A DNA stretch of 64,000 nucleotides, taken from the NCBI GenBank assembly GCA_022563535.1, contig JADFNE010000009.1:1-64000 (forward strand). The letters are read 5' to 3'. The stretch comes from Myxococcales bacterium (lineage in GTDB: Bacteria; Myxococcota_A; UBA9160; UBA4427). The position numbers were made by a program, and so were the translations under genes. Under the pieces are notes generated by a model. That model did not search any database. It was not told the DNA's origin and saw nothing but the letters and a program-made list of their open reading frames with translations. Positions 18,520 to 27,046 of this stretch are shown one piece after another (position 1 is the first letter of the stretch; every line of letters starts with the position of its first letter).

Positions 18520-19563
18520 TCAGGACGCGGGATTCGGGGCATGGAAATCTCCGCGTTGACGATCGATGCTGAAGATCGCAAAGCCCACCATGGCCCATGC
18601 GATCGCTGTGGCCAGGAGTGAGAGCGAAAGTGCCAGTGCAGCTTCGCTCGGCATTCCAACGGCCCCAAACAACGCAACGTAGAGATACTCACGAACCCCC
18701 GTTCCTCCGAGGCTGATCGGGATGACGCTCGCCAGCGTCACGAATGGCACGATGATCGCAAACCAGTACCAGTCGATATCCATTCCGGCGAGTGGAATCG
18801 CGAGACAGTACACCGCAACCACGGGAAGTCCCTGGTTGAGGAGACTCAGGGCAAAGGCGCGCCACAGCACCCTCGGAGATTCGGCCAGGTCGGCGACGGC
18901 CCCCAGGGCGTTGTCGATTACACTTGCCCCCCGCTTCGAGATACGAGCGATGGGTCGGATCAAGTTTCGAAGAAGTCGATTGGTCGTGGGATGCAGTGCA
19001 AACACCGTAACCAAAGCGATCAGCGCGCATGCCGCCATCGCGATGGCCGCGAGATAGCGGTCTTCACCGGGCAGCGGAATGAACGGCACCGCCACCAGTC
19101 CAAAACAGCCGAGCGCCGAAAATCCGAGCAGTCGTTCCACTGCGACGATCCCCAGCGCTCGCGAACCCTCGCCCGCTGCTCGCCTCACGTCCCAAACGCG
19201 ATACGCGTCGCCCAGGATGGCGCCGGGGAGTACCAGATTGAAGAAGCCAGCCACGAGATAGGCGCGCAACAAAACCCACCAAGCGACTTCGAATCCGGCA
19301 CCCGCGAGCAAGGTCGAAAACCGCGTCGTACCGATCGCAAAACTCACGCCGAGCAACGAAAACGCCAGGGCGAGCCAACACGCAGCCTCGCCGGGACCCG
19401 TTTGCCAGGCTGCCAGGATCGCCGCCAGAAAGCCGGCTTCGCGATCCGGCAGGGCCATGCGAAAGACCAGGACCAATAGTGTCCCGGCCACGGCCAGGCG
19501 CAGGACCAGGCGAAACAGGGCGCCGGGAGTAAAGAACCCGATCGCTTCGCCCGCGTCTTTCAC
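18520..19563 (-). CDS. UPF0104 / lysylphosphatidylglycerol-synthase-TM family flippase-like protein
   Basis: Integral membrane protein of 347 residues with eight or so hydrophobic segments. Features of the UPF0104 (AglD/MprF-TM) family: LRAYLVAGFFNLVLPGAILGDAYRVWDV near residue 95-125, GIVAVERLLGF, and late in the chain VIPISLGGTGVREYLYV. Family members are linked to moving or handling polyprenyl-lipid intermediates and often sit beside lipid-linked glycosyltransferases. Its ATG overlaps the stop of the upstream GT2 gene as ATGA, so the two products are probably made together. The transported lipid is not known. Confidence 0.78.
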   Translation of the reverse strand: MKDAGEAIGFFTPGALFRLVLRLAVAGTLLVLVFRMALPDREAGFLAAILAAWQTGPGEAACWLALAFSLLGVSFAIGTTRFSTLLAGAGFEVAWWVLLRAYLVAGFFNLVLPGAILGDAYRVWDVRRAAGEGSRALGIVAVERLLGFSALGCFGLVAVPFIPLPGEDRYLAAIAMAACALIALVTVFALHPTTNRLLRNLIRPIARISKRGASVIDNALGAVADLAESPRVLWRAFALSLLNQGLPVVAVYCLAIPLAGMDIDWYWFAIIVPFVTLASVIPISLGGTGVREYLYVALFGAVGMPSEAALALSLSLLATAIAWAMVGFAIFSIDRQRGDFHAPNPAS

Positions 19564-20552
19564 TTGTTGGGATGGGGCGGCAGCAGGCGTTTGTGGAGGA
19601 CATCCCGGGGAACGTTTTGAATGTCAAAATTCAAGAACGCCAGAATCAACTGTACACCGAGCAGGACCGGCAGGGCGGCGACCATCACGGTTCCGCTGGT
19701 CGCGGGCACGTTCTGCGAAATGCCGGTGAGCCAGCGTGTCATTCCGAACCACGTGCCCCAGGTGAGTGACGCAATGCCGATGATGATCTCGATCGAAGCG
19801 ATGCTGAAGTCGCGCAAGTAGTAGCTGTAGAAGATGCGCTTGAAGGTATTGGCGACGTGCTTTGCGGCAAACTCGAAGATGACCGAGCGAACCCTCAGGT
19901 TGCTGCGCTCGCCGGCATAACGCACCGGCATGGGCACGTCGGTCACGACCGCGCGCAACGTGCCCAACCTGAACAGCATGTCCGATTCAAAAAAGTATCG
20001 TCGGCTGAGTTTGTGAAACGGGAGCTGCCGGGCAACGCCTGCGTGCAGCGCGGTGAAACCATTATTTGGATCGAAGACGTTCCAGTAACCGGTCGATATC
20101 TTGTTCACGAATGAGAGCAGGGAATTGCCGATCAAGCGCACGGTAGGCATCGCTTGCAGTCCGTCGAACTCGAAGAAGCGATTCCCCTTTACGTAGTCGG
20201 CTTGTCCCTGCAGGATCATGGCAACCAGTCGGGGAATCAGGGCCGGATCCATCTGGCCGTCCCCGTCGAGCTTGACCAGGATTTCCGCGCCGCCTTCGAT
20301 GGCTTCGCGATATCCCGCAAGGGTCGCACCGCCGACCCCTTGATTCTCCTTCAGGCGGATGACCTTCACCCGAGAATCGCGGCACTCCGCTTCCACCAGA
20401 TCTGCCGTGTGATCGGGGCACGCGTCGTCGACCACATAGATTGCCTGGCACTCGGGACCCACGCCCGCCACGACGTCGAGGATGGTTTGGGTCACGCGAA
20501 AACAGGGGATCACGACGGCGATCGCAGGAGTGAGTGGAGTCGCGGAAGTCAT
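19560..20552 (-). CDS. GT2 polyprenyl-phosphate hexose synthase-like glycosyltransferase (GtrB/DPM1-like)
   Basis: Protein of 330 residues with an N-terminal GT-A domain: VVIPCFRVTQTIL, YVVDDACPDHTADL, LKENQGVGGATLAGYREA and LVKLDGDGQMDP (metal-binding DGDGQ). Two hydrophobic segments at the C-terminus match GtrB-like enzymes that make polyprenyl-phosphate-glucose or -mannose on the cytosolic face. Start: TTG at 20558 or ATG at 20552; the ATG has AGGG seven bases ahead. Overlap with the flippase-like gene supports a donor-making and membrane-handling pair. Confidence 0.82.
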   Translation of the reverse strand: MTSATPLTPAIAVVIPCFRVTQTILDVVAGVGPECQAIYVVDDACPDHTADLVEAECRDSRVKVIRLKENQGVGGATLAGYREAIEGGAEILVKLDGDGQMDPALIPRLVAMILQGQADYVKGNRFFEFDGLQAMPTVRLIGNSLLSFVNKISTGYWNVFDPNNGFTALHAGVARQLPFHKLSRRYFFESDMLFRLGTLRAVVTDVPMPVRYAGERSNLRVRSVIFEFAAKHVANTFKRIFYSYYLRDFSIASIEIIIGIASLTWGTWFGMTRWLTGISQNVPATSGTVMVAALPVLLGVQLILAFLNFDIQNVPRDVLHKRLLPPHPNK

Positions 20553-20639
20553 GATCAACCCTATCGGCCAATGGGTACCCGAGCCAAAGCCAAAGCGATC
20601 AACTCAATTACCGACACAACGGCCGTGACAATAGCAGCC

Positions 20640-21716
20640 CTAGCTGGATCTCTCTTCTGGCGTGATCGCCGTGAGCAGCAATTCTTCACCACATAGCGCG
20701 CCGAATCTCGTGAGTATGTACTCCCACATCCAAAACAGCCCGCTTTCAAACAGCCCCCAGGCAGTGAGATCTTCGACGCGAATGCCCGGCAGGAATCCGC
20801 GTTCTGCGATCTTCGAGCTCGCTTGCCACACGAAGTGCGCCGACGAACTCGGAGACGCAACGCTAACGACGCGAAACCCTGCGCGCCGGGTTACCTCTGT
20901 GAGGGTGCCCGCATTGAAGAGGTTGATGTGGCGCGGTGGATCGAGGTGGAGCCAGTTGCGGCCAAAGTGGCGGTGACCGCGACTTGCGGTGTTGGGTGTC
21001 GCAATGACCAGCTTTCCACCGGGGCGCAGACAGGCAGCGCATTCGACGAGCGTTGCAATCGGATCGAGCAGATGTTCAATCACATGGGAAAGCGTGATGG
21101 CATCAAATCCGTCTGGTGCGGCGGCTTTCGCATTTTCGAGTTCTGTGTAGACGCAATCATCCCCCAGTGTTTCGCGCGCGACTTGTGCGGCGCGTGGGTC
21201 GTGTTCGAAGCCTGTGACCCGCCAGCCGAGACTTCGCATGTGACGCAAGAACTCGCCATCGCCACATCCAAAATCGAGCAATGTTCCGCGCGAAGCTCCA
21301 GAAAGCCCCATGGTTCCGCGCCGACCCAATTCCGCCAACGGACCCACTAGGGAAAACAATCGACCCAAATTGCGTTCTCGCGGATCTGAAACGATGTCGC
21401 CGTAGTTCTGAATCGCGGCCGGGATTCCCCGAGTCACTGCGCGAACCAGGAGTGGTTCGTCTTCGGGACTCGAGTGGGTGTAGTAGTCGGAATAAAGGCA
21501 AGCCAATCCGGCGGGACTCGGCTGTGGGCTCAGCCAGATCAAATGGCAGCGCGGACAAAGCAAATGCGTCCAGGTGCCGGGGGCGTTGAAATGGCGATCT
21601 TGCAGGTCGGGATAGCAGAGCTCTCCCGCGCAACCGCATAACCCACACATGGGCTGGGGCACCGCATCGAGAGTTTTAGGGTCCTCTCGATCCTGTACTT
21701 TCGATTGCTCTGACAT
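20640..21716 (-). CDS. Class I SAM methyltransferase with N-terminal zinc-ribbon-like motif
   Basis: Protein of 358 residues. The start has CGLCG...HLLCPRCHLIW, four or more Cys that resemble a zinc-binding lead-in seen in sugar-modifying methyltransferases. The Rossmann core has LLDFGCGDGEFLRHMRSLGW (SAM motif I, about residue 150), GFEHDP (motif II), ITLSHVIEHLLDP and LRPGGKLVIATPNTAS. The target is unknown; context suggests a glycan or glycan precursor. It lies upstream of the GT2/flippase genes in the same direction, with an 87-base gap, and divergent from the next rightward gene. Confidence 0.8.
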   Translation of the reverse strand: MSEQSKVQDREDPKTLDAVPQPMCGLCGCAGELCYPDLQDRHFNAPGTWTHLLCPRCHLIWLSPQPSPAGLACLYSDYYTHSSPEDEPLLVRAVTRGIPAAIQNYGDIVSDPRERNLGRLFSLVGPLAELGRRGTMGLSGASRGTLLDFGCGDGEFLRHMRSLGWRVTGFEHDPRAAQVARETLGDDCVYTELENAKAAAPDGFDAITLSHVIEHLLDPIATLVECAACLRPGGKLVIATPNTASRGHRHFGRNWLHLDPPRHINLFNAGTLTEVTRRAGFRVVSVASPSSSAHFVWQASSKIAERGFLPGIRVEDLTAWGLFESGLFWMWEYILTRFGALCGEELLLTAITPEERSS

Positions 21717-21857
21717 CGAACCCCCGGATGCAGCTCACTCCCGAGTCTTACGCATCATACGCGGATCCGGGAGTGTCGATCGGCGATTGACATGTGGGTG
21801 AAAACCCTGCCCAGTCCCTGGCAGAGGGGTATGCTCTTCGGCCCGAGGAATCAACCT

Positions 21858-22580
21858 GTGTATCGTGGATTGCGCGTCATCGCGATGGCGCCCGTGCTCA
21901 ACGAAGAATCAAAGATCGGCGAGGTCGTGCGTCGCACGCCGCGTCCCCTCGTCGACGAGATGCTCGTCATCGATGATGGTTCGACGGACCGTTCGGCCGA
22001 AGTCGCGCGGGATCTCGGAGCAAGGGTGATCTCCATGGGCCGGGTTGTCGGTGTAGGAGCGGCGTTGCGTGCGGGTTACGCCGAAGCGGTGAAGGGTGGT
22101 TTTGACGTGGCCGTCGTGATGGCTGGCAACAACAAAGACTCACCCGAAGAGATCCCCAGCTTGCTTGATCCGATCGTCGACGCCGCTGCCGACTTTGTGC
22201 AGGGTTCGCGCTTCTTGAAAGCCGAGGCCAACTTTGGCCCCATGCCCTTTTATCGCAAGGTTGCAACTCGCGTGCACCCCCTGCTCTTCTCATTGGTCGC
22301 GCGACGCTGGGTCACGGAATCGACCAACGGATTTCGAGCCGTGCACCGGCGTGTTCTCGAAGACCCGGCGATCGACCTGGACCAGGCCTGGCTCGACGAA
22401 TATGAACTCGAACCTTACCTCTACCTTCGAGCGATCCGATGCGGTTACAAGATCGCCGAAGTTCCTGTCACGAAGGTGTATCCTCCTAAGGCGCTCGGGC
22501 AGACCAAGATGAAGCCCATAACCGGCTGGTGGTCCATTTTGCGCCCACTAGTTTTATTGGGTCTCGGAATCAGGAAGTAA
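21858..22580 (+). CDS. GT2 glycosyltransferase, DPM1/polyprenyl-phosphate-sugar synthase-like
   Basis: Soluble protein of 240 residues: VIAMAPVLNEESKIGEVV, LVIDDGSTDRSAEVA, GVGAALRAGYAEAV, then VVMAGNNKDSPEEIP in place of the usual DaDgQh metal motif, so the acidic site is Asn-Asn-Lys-Asp, which is unusual. The rest (FVQGSRFL, TNGFRAVHR) fits the family. I chose GTG at 21858 because GAGGA lies eight bases upstream; in-frame ATGs at 21792 and 21831 lack well-placed ribosome sites. It begins a rightward set with the amino-sugar genes. Confidence 0.78.
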   Translation: MYRGLRVIAMAPVLNEESKIGEVVRRTPRPLVDEMLVIDDGSTDRSAEVARDLGARVISMGRVVGVGAALRAGYAEAVKGGFDVAVVMAGNNKDSPEEIPSLLDPIVDAAADFVQGSRFLKAEANFGPMPFYRKVATRVHPLLFSLVARRWVTESTNGFRAVHRRVLEDPAIDLDQAWLDEYELEPYLYLRAIRCGYKIAEVPVTKVYPPKALGQTKMKPITGWWSILRPLVLLGLGIRK

Positions 22581-22634
22581 AGAGGTCGCAGATGAGATTG
22601 AGGGTGAAAGGGTGAAAAGGGCGGACCCAAGAGC

Positions 22635-23654
22635 ATGATCAATGTCGCGGTGGTGGGTTCGGGGCATTGGGGTCCCAATCTCATCGGAAATTTCCACAAT
22701 CACGCGCGCAGCGAAGTTGGCTGGGTGATCGATCAGGACGAAGATCGACTCGCGGAGGTTCGCCTGCGCTTTCCCGAGATCCGGGCCGAACTGAACTTGT
22801 CGAAAGTACTCGACGATGCCTCGGTTGACGCCGTCGTCGTCGCAACTCCGACCTCGACTCATCACGAAATCGCGCTTGCTGCGCTACGTGCGGGCAAGCA
22901 TGTGCTGGTCGAGAAGCCGCTAGCGAATACGGTCGAAAAATCGATCGAGTTGGACGAAGTCGCCCGGGAGGTCGGCAAGATCCTGATGGTCGGACACGTC
23001 TTCGTGTACAACGCTGCCGCCCAACTCGCCAAACAGTACATTACCAACCACGAACTCGGTCGCGTCTATTACATCTCGATGGTGCGCACCAACATGGGTC
23101 CGATACGAGTGGATGTCAACGCAGCTTTCGATTTGGCTGCCCACGATATTTCGCTGGCAAATTTTTGGTTGGACACCGACCCCCTGAGCGTCTCGGCCAC
23201 TGGAGGTGCATGGATCAACAGCGGCATCGAAGACGCGGTGTTTGCGACCCTTCGCTACCCAGACGACATTCTCGTCAACCTCCACGCATCGTGGTTGAAT
23301 CCGATCAAGACGCGAGACATTCGTGTTGTCGGAGACAAGCGGATGCTGACTTTCGACGATGTTCATCAAACCGAACCTCTGCGTATTTACGACAACCAAG
23401 TCGACGCCGAAGTTGCCCAGGTGCCATTCGCAGATTCGTTCTCGTCCTTTCGCATGACCGTGCGCGAAGGTGATGTCACGGTGCCGCGAGTGCCAATGGT
23501 CCAGCCGCTCAAGCGCGAGTGCGAGCACTTCCTCGACTGCATCGAAAAGTCTTCCGAGCCGATATCCGGCGGGCGAGAAGGAATATCTGTGGTGAAGACC
23601 CTCGTCGCGATTTCAAAATCCATGGCTGAAAGAGGCCGTGAAATCGCGATTTAG
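22635..23654 (+). CDS. Gfo/Idh/MocA-family NAD(P)-dependent sugar oxidoreductase
   Basis: Protein of 339 residues. Rossmann start NVAVVGSGHWGPNLIGNF (GxGxxG), VVVATPTSTHHEIALAAL, then LVEKPLANTVEKS (the EKP motif with catalytic Lys) and VGHVFVYN. The C-terminal alpha/beta domain has ISLANFWLD where the family's DxxHxxD-like helix lies. Likely oxidises a nucleotide sugar at C3, as WlbA/WbpB-type enzymes do, ahead of transamination. The aminotransferase follows 29 bases downstream, which supports this. Confidence 0.85.
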   Translation: MINVAVVGSGHWGPNLIGNFHNHARSEVGWVIDQDEDRLAEVRLRFPEIRAELNLSKVLDDASVDAVVVATPTSTHHEIALAALRAGKHVLVEKPLANTVEKSIELDEVAREVGKILMVGHVFVYNAAAQLAKQYITNHELGRVYYISMVRTNMGPIRVDVNAAFDLAAHDISLANFWLDTDPLSVSATGGAWINSGIEDAVFATLRYPDDILVNLHASWLNPIKTRDIRVVGDKRMLTFDDVHQTEPLRIYDNQVDAEVAQVPFADSFSSFRMTVREGDVTVPRVPMVQPLKRECEHFLDCIEKSSEPISGGREGISVVKTLVAISKSMAERGREIAI

Positions 23655-23683
23655 CTGCGAGTAGGCCCATGAGTGGAGGCGTG

Positions 23684-24802
23684 ATGGACATCCCTCTGGT
23701 CGATCTGGCGATTCAACATCGCGAGATCGAAGAGGATATCAAGCGCGGTTTCGAAGAAGTGTTCAAGCAGGCTGCCTTCGTCCTGGGCCCCGCGTTGGAC
23801 GACTTTGAACGAGCGTACGCGAAGTTCTCAGGTGTCAGACACTGCATCGGAGTCGGCAGTGGCACCGACGCGATCGAAATGATCCTGCGCGCCCAGCAGA
23901 TCGGGGTTGGCGACGAGGTGATCGTGCCCGCGAACACCTTCATCGCAACCGCGCTCGCGGTGACTCGAGTGGGCGCGGTTCCTGTGTTTGTCGACTGCGA
24001 CCCGGACCACTACTTGATCGACGCCGCAAAGACCCGGACGTGCATTGGAAAGCGAACTCGCGGAATCATGGCGGTCGATCTCTACGGTCAGGTTGCCCCG
24101 TTCGAGCAGCTGGAAGATTTTGCCCGGGGTCGCGATATCGCGGTGATAGAGGATGCCGCCCAATCCCACGGCGCGCGGCGCAATGGTTGTCTCGCGGGGG
24201 GGTTCGGGGTGGCGGCCGCGACGAGTTTCTATCCGGGAAAGAACCTCGGTGCCTACGGAGATGGGGGTGCGGTTCTGACCAACGATGACGACTTCGCCCA
24301 AAGGGTGCGGGAGCTGCGGAACTGGGGTGAAACGGAAAAGCACCAACATCCCCGAATCGGTTTCAACTCCCGACTGGACACGCTTCAAGCGGTGGTGCTG
24401 CGCGCCAAGCTCGACAGGTTGCCGCGCTGGAACGAGGAACGGTGCGCTGCCGCCGCACGCTACGACGAACTACTGGCGGAGTCTGATGAGCTGGTTCTAC
24501 CCAAGATCAAAGAAGGCAACGAATCCGTCTGGCATCTTTACGTGGTGCGAGTAACCGAACGCGATCGAGTTCTTGCACAACTCAACGATGCGGGAATTGG
24601 TGCGGCAATCCACTACCCCACGCCCTGCCATCTCCAGGGAACCTATGCGTCGTTGGGGCACTCGCCGGGGAGTTTTCCGGTTGCGGAGAAGGCCGCCGGT
24701 GAGATTCTCTCTTTGCCCATCTTTCCGGGCATCACCGAAGAACAGCAGCAGCGGGTTACGGAAGTTCTGCTTCGCGCAATTGGAAACGGAACTTCCCGTT
24801 GA
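23684..24802 (+). CDS. DegT/DnrJ/EryC1/StrS-family sugar aminotransferase
   Basis: PLP enzyme of 372 residues that would aminate a keto-sugar nucleotide. Features: IPLVDLAIQHREIEEDI at the start, GVGSGTDAIEMILRA (phosphate-binding), PANTFIATALAVTRVGAVPVFVD, VEDAAQSHGA-type motif as IEDAAQSHGARR, and SFYPGKNLGAYGDGGA with the PLP lysine. Closest in pattern to WbpE/FdtB-type 3-aminotransferases. ATG at 23684 has GGAGG five bases upstream; an ATG at 23669 is in frame but less well placed. It pairs with the preceding oxidoreductase. No N-acetyltransferase for the product is seen nearby. Its 3' end overlaps the convergent gene by 47 bases. Confidence 0.88.
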   Translation: MDIPLVDLAIQHREIEEDIKRGFEEVFKQAAFVLGPALDDFERAYAKFSGVRHCIGVGSGTDAIEMILRAQQIGVGDEVIVPANTFIATALAVTRVGAVPVFVDCDPDHYLIDAAKTRTCIGKRTRGIMAVDLYGQVAPFEQLEDFARGRDIAVIEDAAQSHGARRNGCLAGGFGVAAATSFYPGKNLGAYGDGGAVLTNDDDFAQRVRELRNWGETEKHQHPRIGFNSRLDTLQAVVLRAKLDRLPRWNEERCAAAARYDELLAESDELVLPKIKEGNESVWHLYVVRVTERDRVLAQLNDAGIGAAIHYPTPCHLQGTYASLGHSPGSFPVAEKAAGEILSLPIFPGITEEQQQRVTEVLLRAIGNGTSR

Positions 24803-26435
24803 AGTGCAGCTGGTGAGGTCGTTCGAAGCGAACACTCTTGAACGCCAAATTGCCCGATCCGTCTAGATGATCTCGGATCGTATAGTGCTCGGGATCGCTC
24901 GCGTGAAGAGCCTCGAGAAACGGAGCCCCCAGTCCAAACAAGTCATAGGGCGCTTCGTGAATCAAGTAGATGGTGTGGCGATCGCCGTTCGCGATGTACG
25001 GAGAGCGAACGATCGCGGGTTTCGTCAGGGCCCAGATCGGTTCGCTCAACTTCACGTGCTGCGTTGTGAAGAGCAGTGGTTCATGAAAGCCCCAATCCAG
25101 GCTCACGAACCTGCTGTTCTCTGCATCCGATGAATTGTCAACTTCCCTGGCGAAGTCCTGCAAGGCGATACTGAAGCGTCCCGTACCCCCGGTATCGCGT
25201 ATGAGTTGTCGTGTCTTTGAAATCGTGTCGGCGTTGCTGTAAAGGCAAGCCACCAGCGAGATCGCAATGCAGCTGCGCGCGAACAGGCGAGTTCTCTGTG
25301 TTGCCCAGCTTCGCTGCCACAACCCGACCCCTGCGGATGCGACAATGAGGTGAGGGAACGGCAAGGTATTGAGCATGTGATGAGCGCGAACGGCGCCGGG
25401 GATCAGCAGCATGAATGCGGCGAGGAGAATGGTGGTCAGGACCAGGAACCCCGCAGAACCCGATCGCAGGCTCGGTCCGCGCAATTTCGGAAACGCGATG
25501 ACGACTGCGCTGATGCACAAAACGAAAATGAACCCAGTGGCGGGCGCATCCACGACGAAGAGATCGTCGAACAACCCCCCCGCACTGATCAATCGAAAGA
25601 AGTGCGAGCCGTCGAGCACGCTGGCGAGTACGTCGATCCGATAGCCGATGTCGCCGCGGTCCGCGATCGCCGAGCCGGCGAGCAAGATCTCGCTCACGAC
25701 CGCGATGGCGGGGCTCGCGGTCAATAGAAATACGGCACTTCCGGCGGCAATCTTTGCGCGATGATCGCGCCAGGCCGCGATGGCTACGTCTCGGCGAAAC
25801 GCAAGCATCCCGATGGACAGAGCCGCCAGAATTACCACGAAGTCGACTCGGCTGTAGATCCCCAGTCCCATGCAAGCGGCACCCAGTACCAAAGCGAACC
25901 AACCCGAATGCCGCTTGTCCGGCGCGAAAGCCAGGCTGAGAAAGTAGAGCCCTGCACCACGACACAGGAGCATGCTGGTAAACGGGCCCCACTCGAATTG
26001 AGAAAACAAGTAAAAGGATGGATCGCTCGCGATCAACAATCCCGAGATCACTGCCGCATGGTCCCCAAGAAATCGTCTGGCCCATAGCATGCAAAACAAC
26101 AGTCCGAGCAATCCGGTCACGAGGGTCGATACTCGCAACACGAAGGGACTCGCGCCAAAGACGGCCAGGCTCGGGATCAGTAGCTGACTCTTGAGGGATC
26201 CGAGATACGCAGCATTCCGGATGGGAAACGGCCTGCCGGCGATCCACTCGGTCCGCACGCTGGCCGGATGTACCCCTGCGCGATCCGGCTCGACGAAACC
26301 CCGTGCTTGTTGGGCGAGGAATGCTTCGTCGTAGTACAGGCCGAGGTCATCGATTCGCGGCAGCGCGAGCGACAGCGTTGCCAGTGCCATGACCATCCAG
26401 GCGAGCGGGACGATGAGCGCTTTCTGGGAAATCAT
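24756..26435 (-). CDS. Polytopic GT-C (GT39-like) glycosyltransferase
   Basis: Membrane protein of 559 residues with around ten hydrophobic segments. The first periplasmic loop has LGLYYDEAFLAQQARGF (the YDEA acidic motif), and a second loop has SLKSQLLIPSLAVFG. A soluble C-terminal region of about 130 residues is periplasmic by topology. ATG at 26435 overlaps the stop of the upstream methyltransferase as ATGA. The last 47 bases overlap the end of the aminotransferase gene on the other strand, the longest such overlap in the window. Confidence 0.68.
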   Translation of the reverse strand: MISQKALIVPLAWMVMALATLSLALPRIDDLGLYYDEAFLAQQARGFVEPDRAGVHPASVRTEWIAGRPFPIRNAAYLGSLKSQLLIPSLAVFGASPFVLRVSTLVTGLLGLLFCMLWARRFLGDHAAVISGLLIASDPSFYLFSQFEWGPFTSMLLCRGAGLYFLSLAFAPDKRHSGWFALVLGAACMGLGIYSRVDFVVILAALSIGMLAFRRDVAIAAWRDHRAKIAAGSAVFLLTASPAIAVVSEILLAGSAIADRGDIGYRIDVLASVLDGSHFFRLISAGGLFDDLFVVDAPATGFIFVLCISAVVIAFPKLRGPSLRSGSAGFLVLTTILLAAFMLLIPGAVRAHHMLNTLPFPHLIVASAGVGLWQRSWATQRTRLFARSCIAISLVACLYSNADTISKTRQLIRDTGGTGRFSIALQDFAREVDNSSDAENSRFVSLDWGFHEPLLFTTQHVKLSEPIWALTKPAIVRSPYIANGDRHTIYLIHEAPYDLFGLGAPFLEALHASDPEHYTIRDHLDGSGNLAFKSVRFERPHQLHFNGKFRFQLREAELP

Positions 26436-27046
26436 TGGCTCGTGGGCTTTGCGCCAAGTTGCGCCACGAAGTGCAAACCTCGATCAAACAACAGGCTGGC
26501 GGGCCACGGGTAGATGCCCAGGGACTGGTTCCACTGCCTGATCTCCAGCCCGAGTTCGTGAAATGCATCATGCCACTCTCGATGGCTCCAGTAATGATAC
26601 GGCAGATCGACCCCGAACCTTTTGTTGCCGACGTCGTCCATGAAGCGAAGGGTTTCTCGGGCGAACAATCCGTTCCTTCTATGGTCTTTGATGATGATGA
26701 AGCGCCGTGCCACGCGCTTGGCTTCCTTCAACAACTGCGTGGCGTCCTGGCTGTGGTGCAAGACGTCTACGAAGACGACGCAGTCAAAGGAGTCGTCGGC
26801 GTGGGGGATGGTGAAGCCGTCGAATTCGCGCACGGGGATCAACGCGTCTGGCCGAACCATTACGTCGATGCCCTGGATCGCGATGTCTCTGCGCTGTGAT
26901 GCAAGCAACGAATCGAGTGTGCCGTCGCCGCACCCGACATCCAATACGGATGCGTCCTTTGGCAACAGGCTCTCGATGTGGCGAGACAACACGCGGACTC
27001 GGCGCTCAAAGCCGTACGATTGGTGCAGCCGTTCGGCCAAACTCAC
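26432..27046 (-). CDS. Class I SAM-dependent methyltransferase
   Basis: Soluble protein of 204 residues. SAM motifs: ASVLDVGCGDGTLDSLLA (motif I, about residue 36), IQGIDVMVRPDALIPV (II), DSFDCVVFVDVLHHSQDATQLLKEAKRV (post I/II). No zinc motif, unlike the other methyltransferase in the region. Start is GTG at 27046, coupled to the upstream GT2 stop as GTGA; the stop is coupled to the next gene as ATGA. So three genes (GT2, methyltransferase, GT-C) form one leftward unit. The substrate is probably a glycan or its lipid-linked precursor, which is inference from context. Confidence 0.8.
   Translation of the reverse strand: MSLAERLHQSYGFERRVRVLSRHIESLLPKDASVLDVGCGDGTLDSLLASQRRDIAIQGIDVMVRPDALIPVREFDGFTIPHADDSFDCVVFVDVLHHSQDATQLLKEAKRVARRFIIIKDHRRNGLFARETLRFMDDVGNKRFGVDLPYHYWSHREWHDAFHELGLEIRQWNQSLGIYPWPASLLFDRGLHFVAQLGAKPTSQ

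Noticed and set aside
21823-21840. Second sigma-54-like promoter (TGGCAG...TATGCT)
   Set aside because: The spacing between GG and GC is one base too long and the -12 element is poor.
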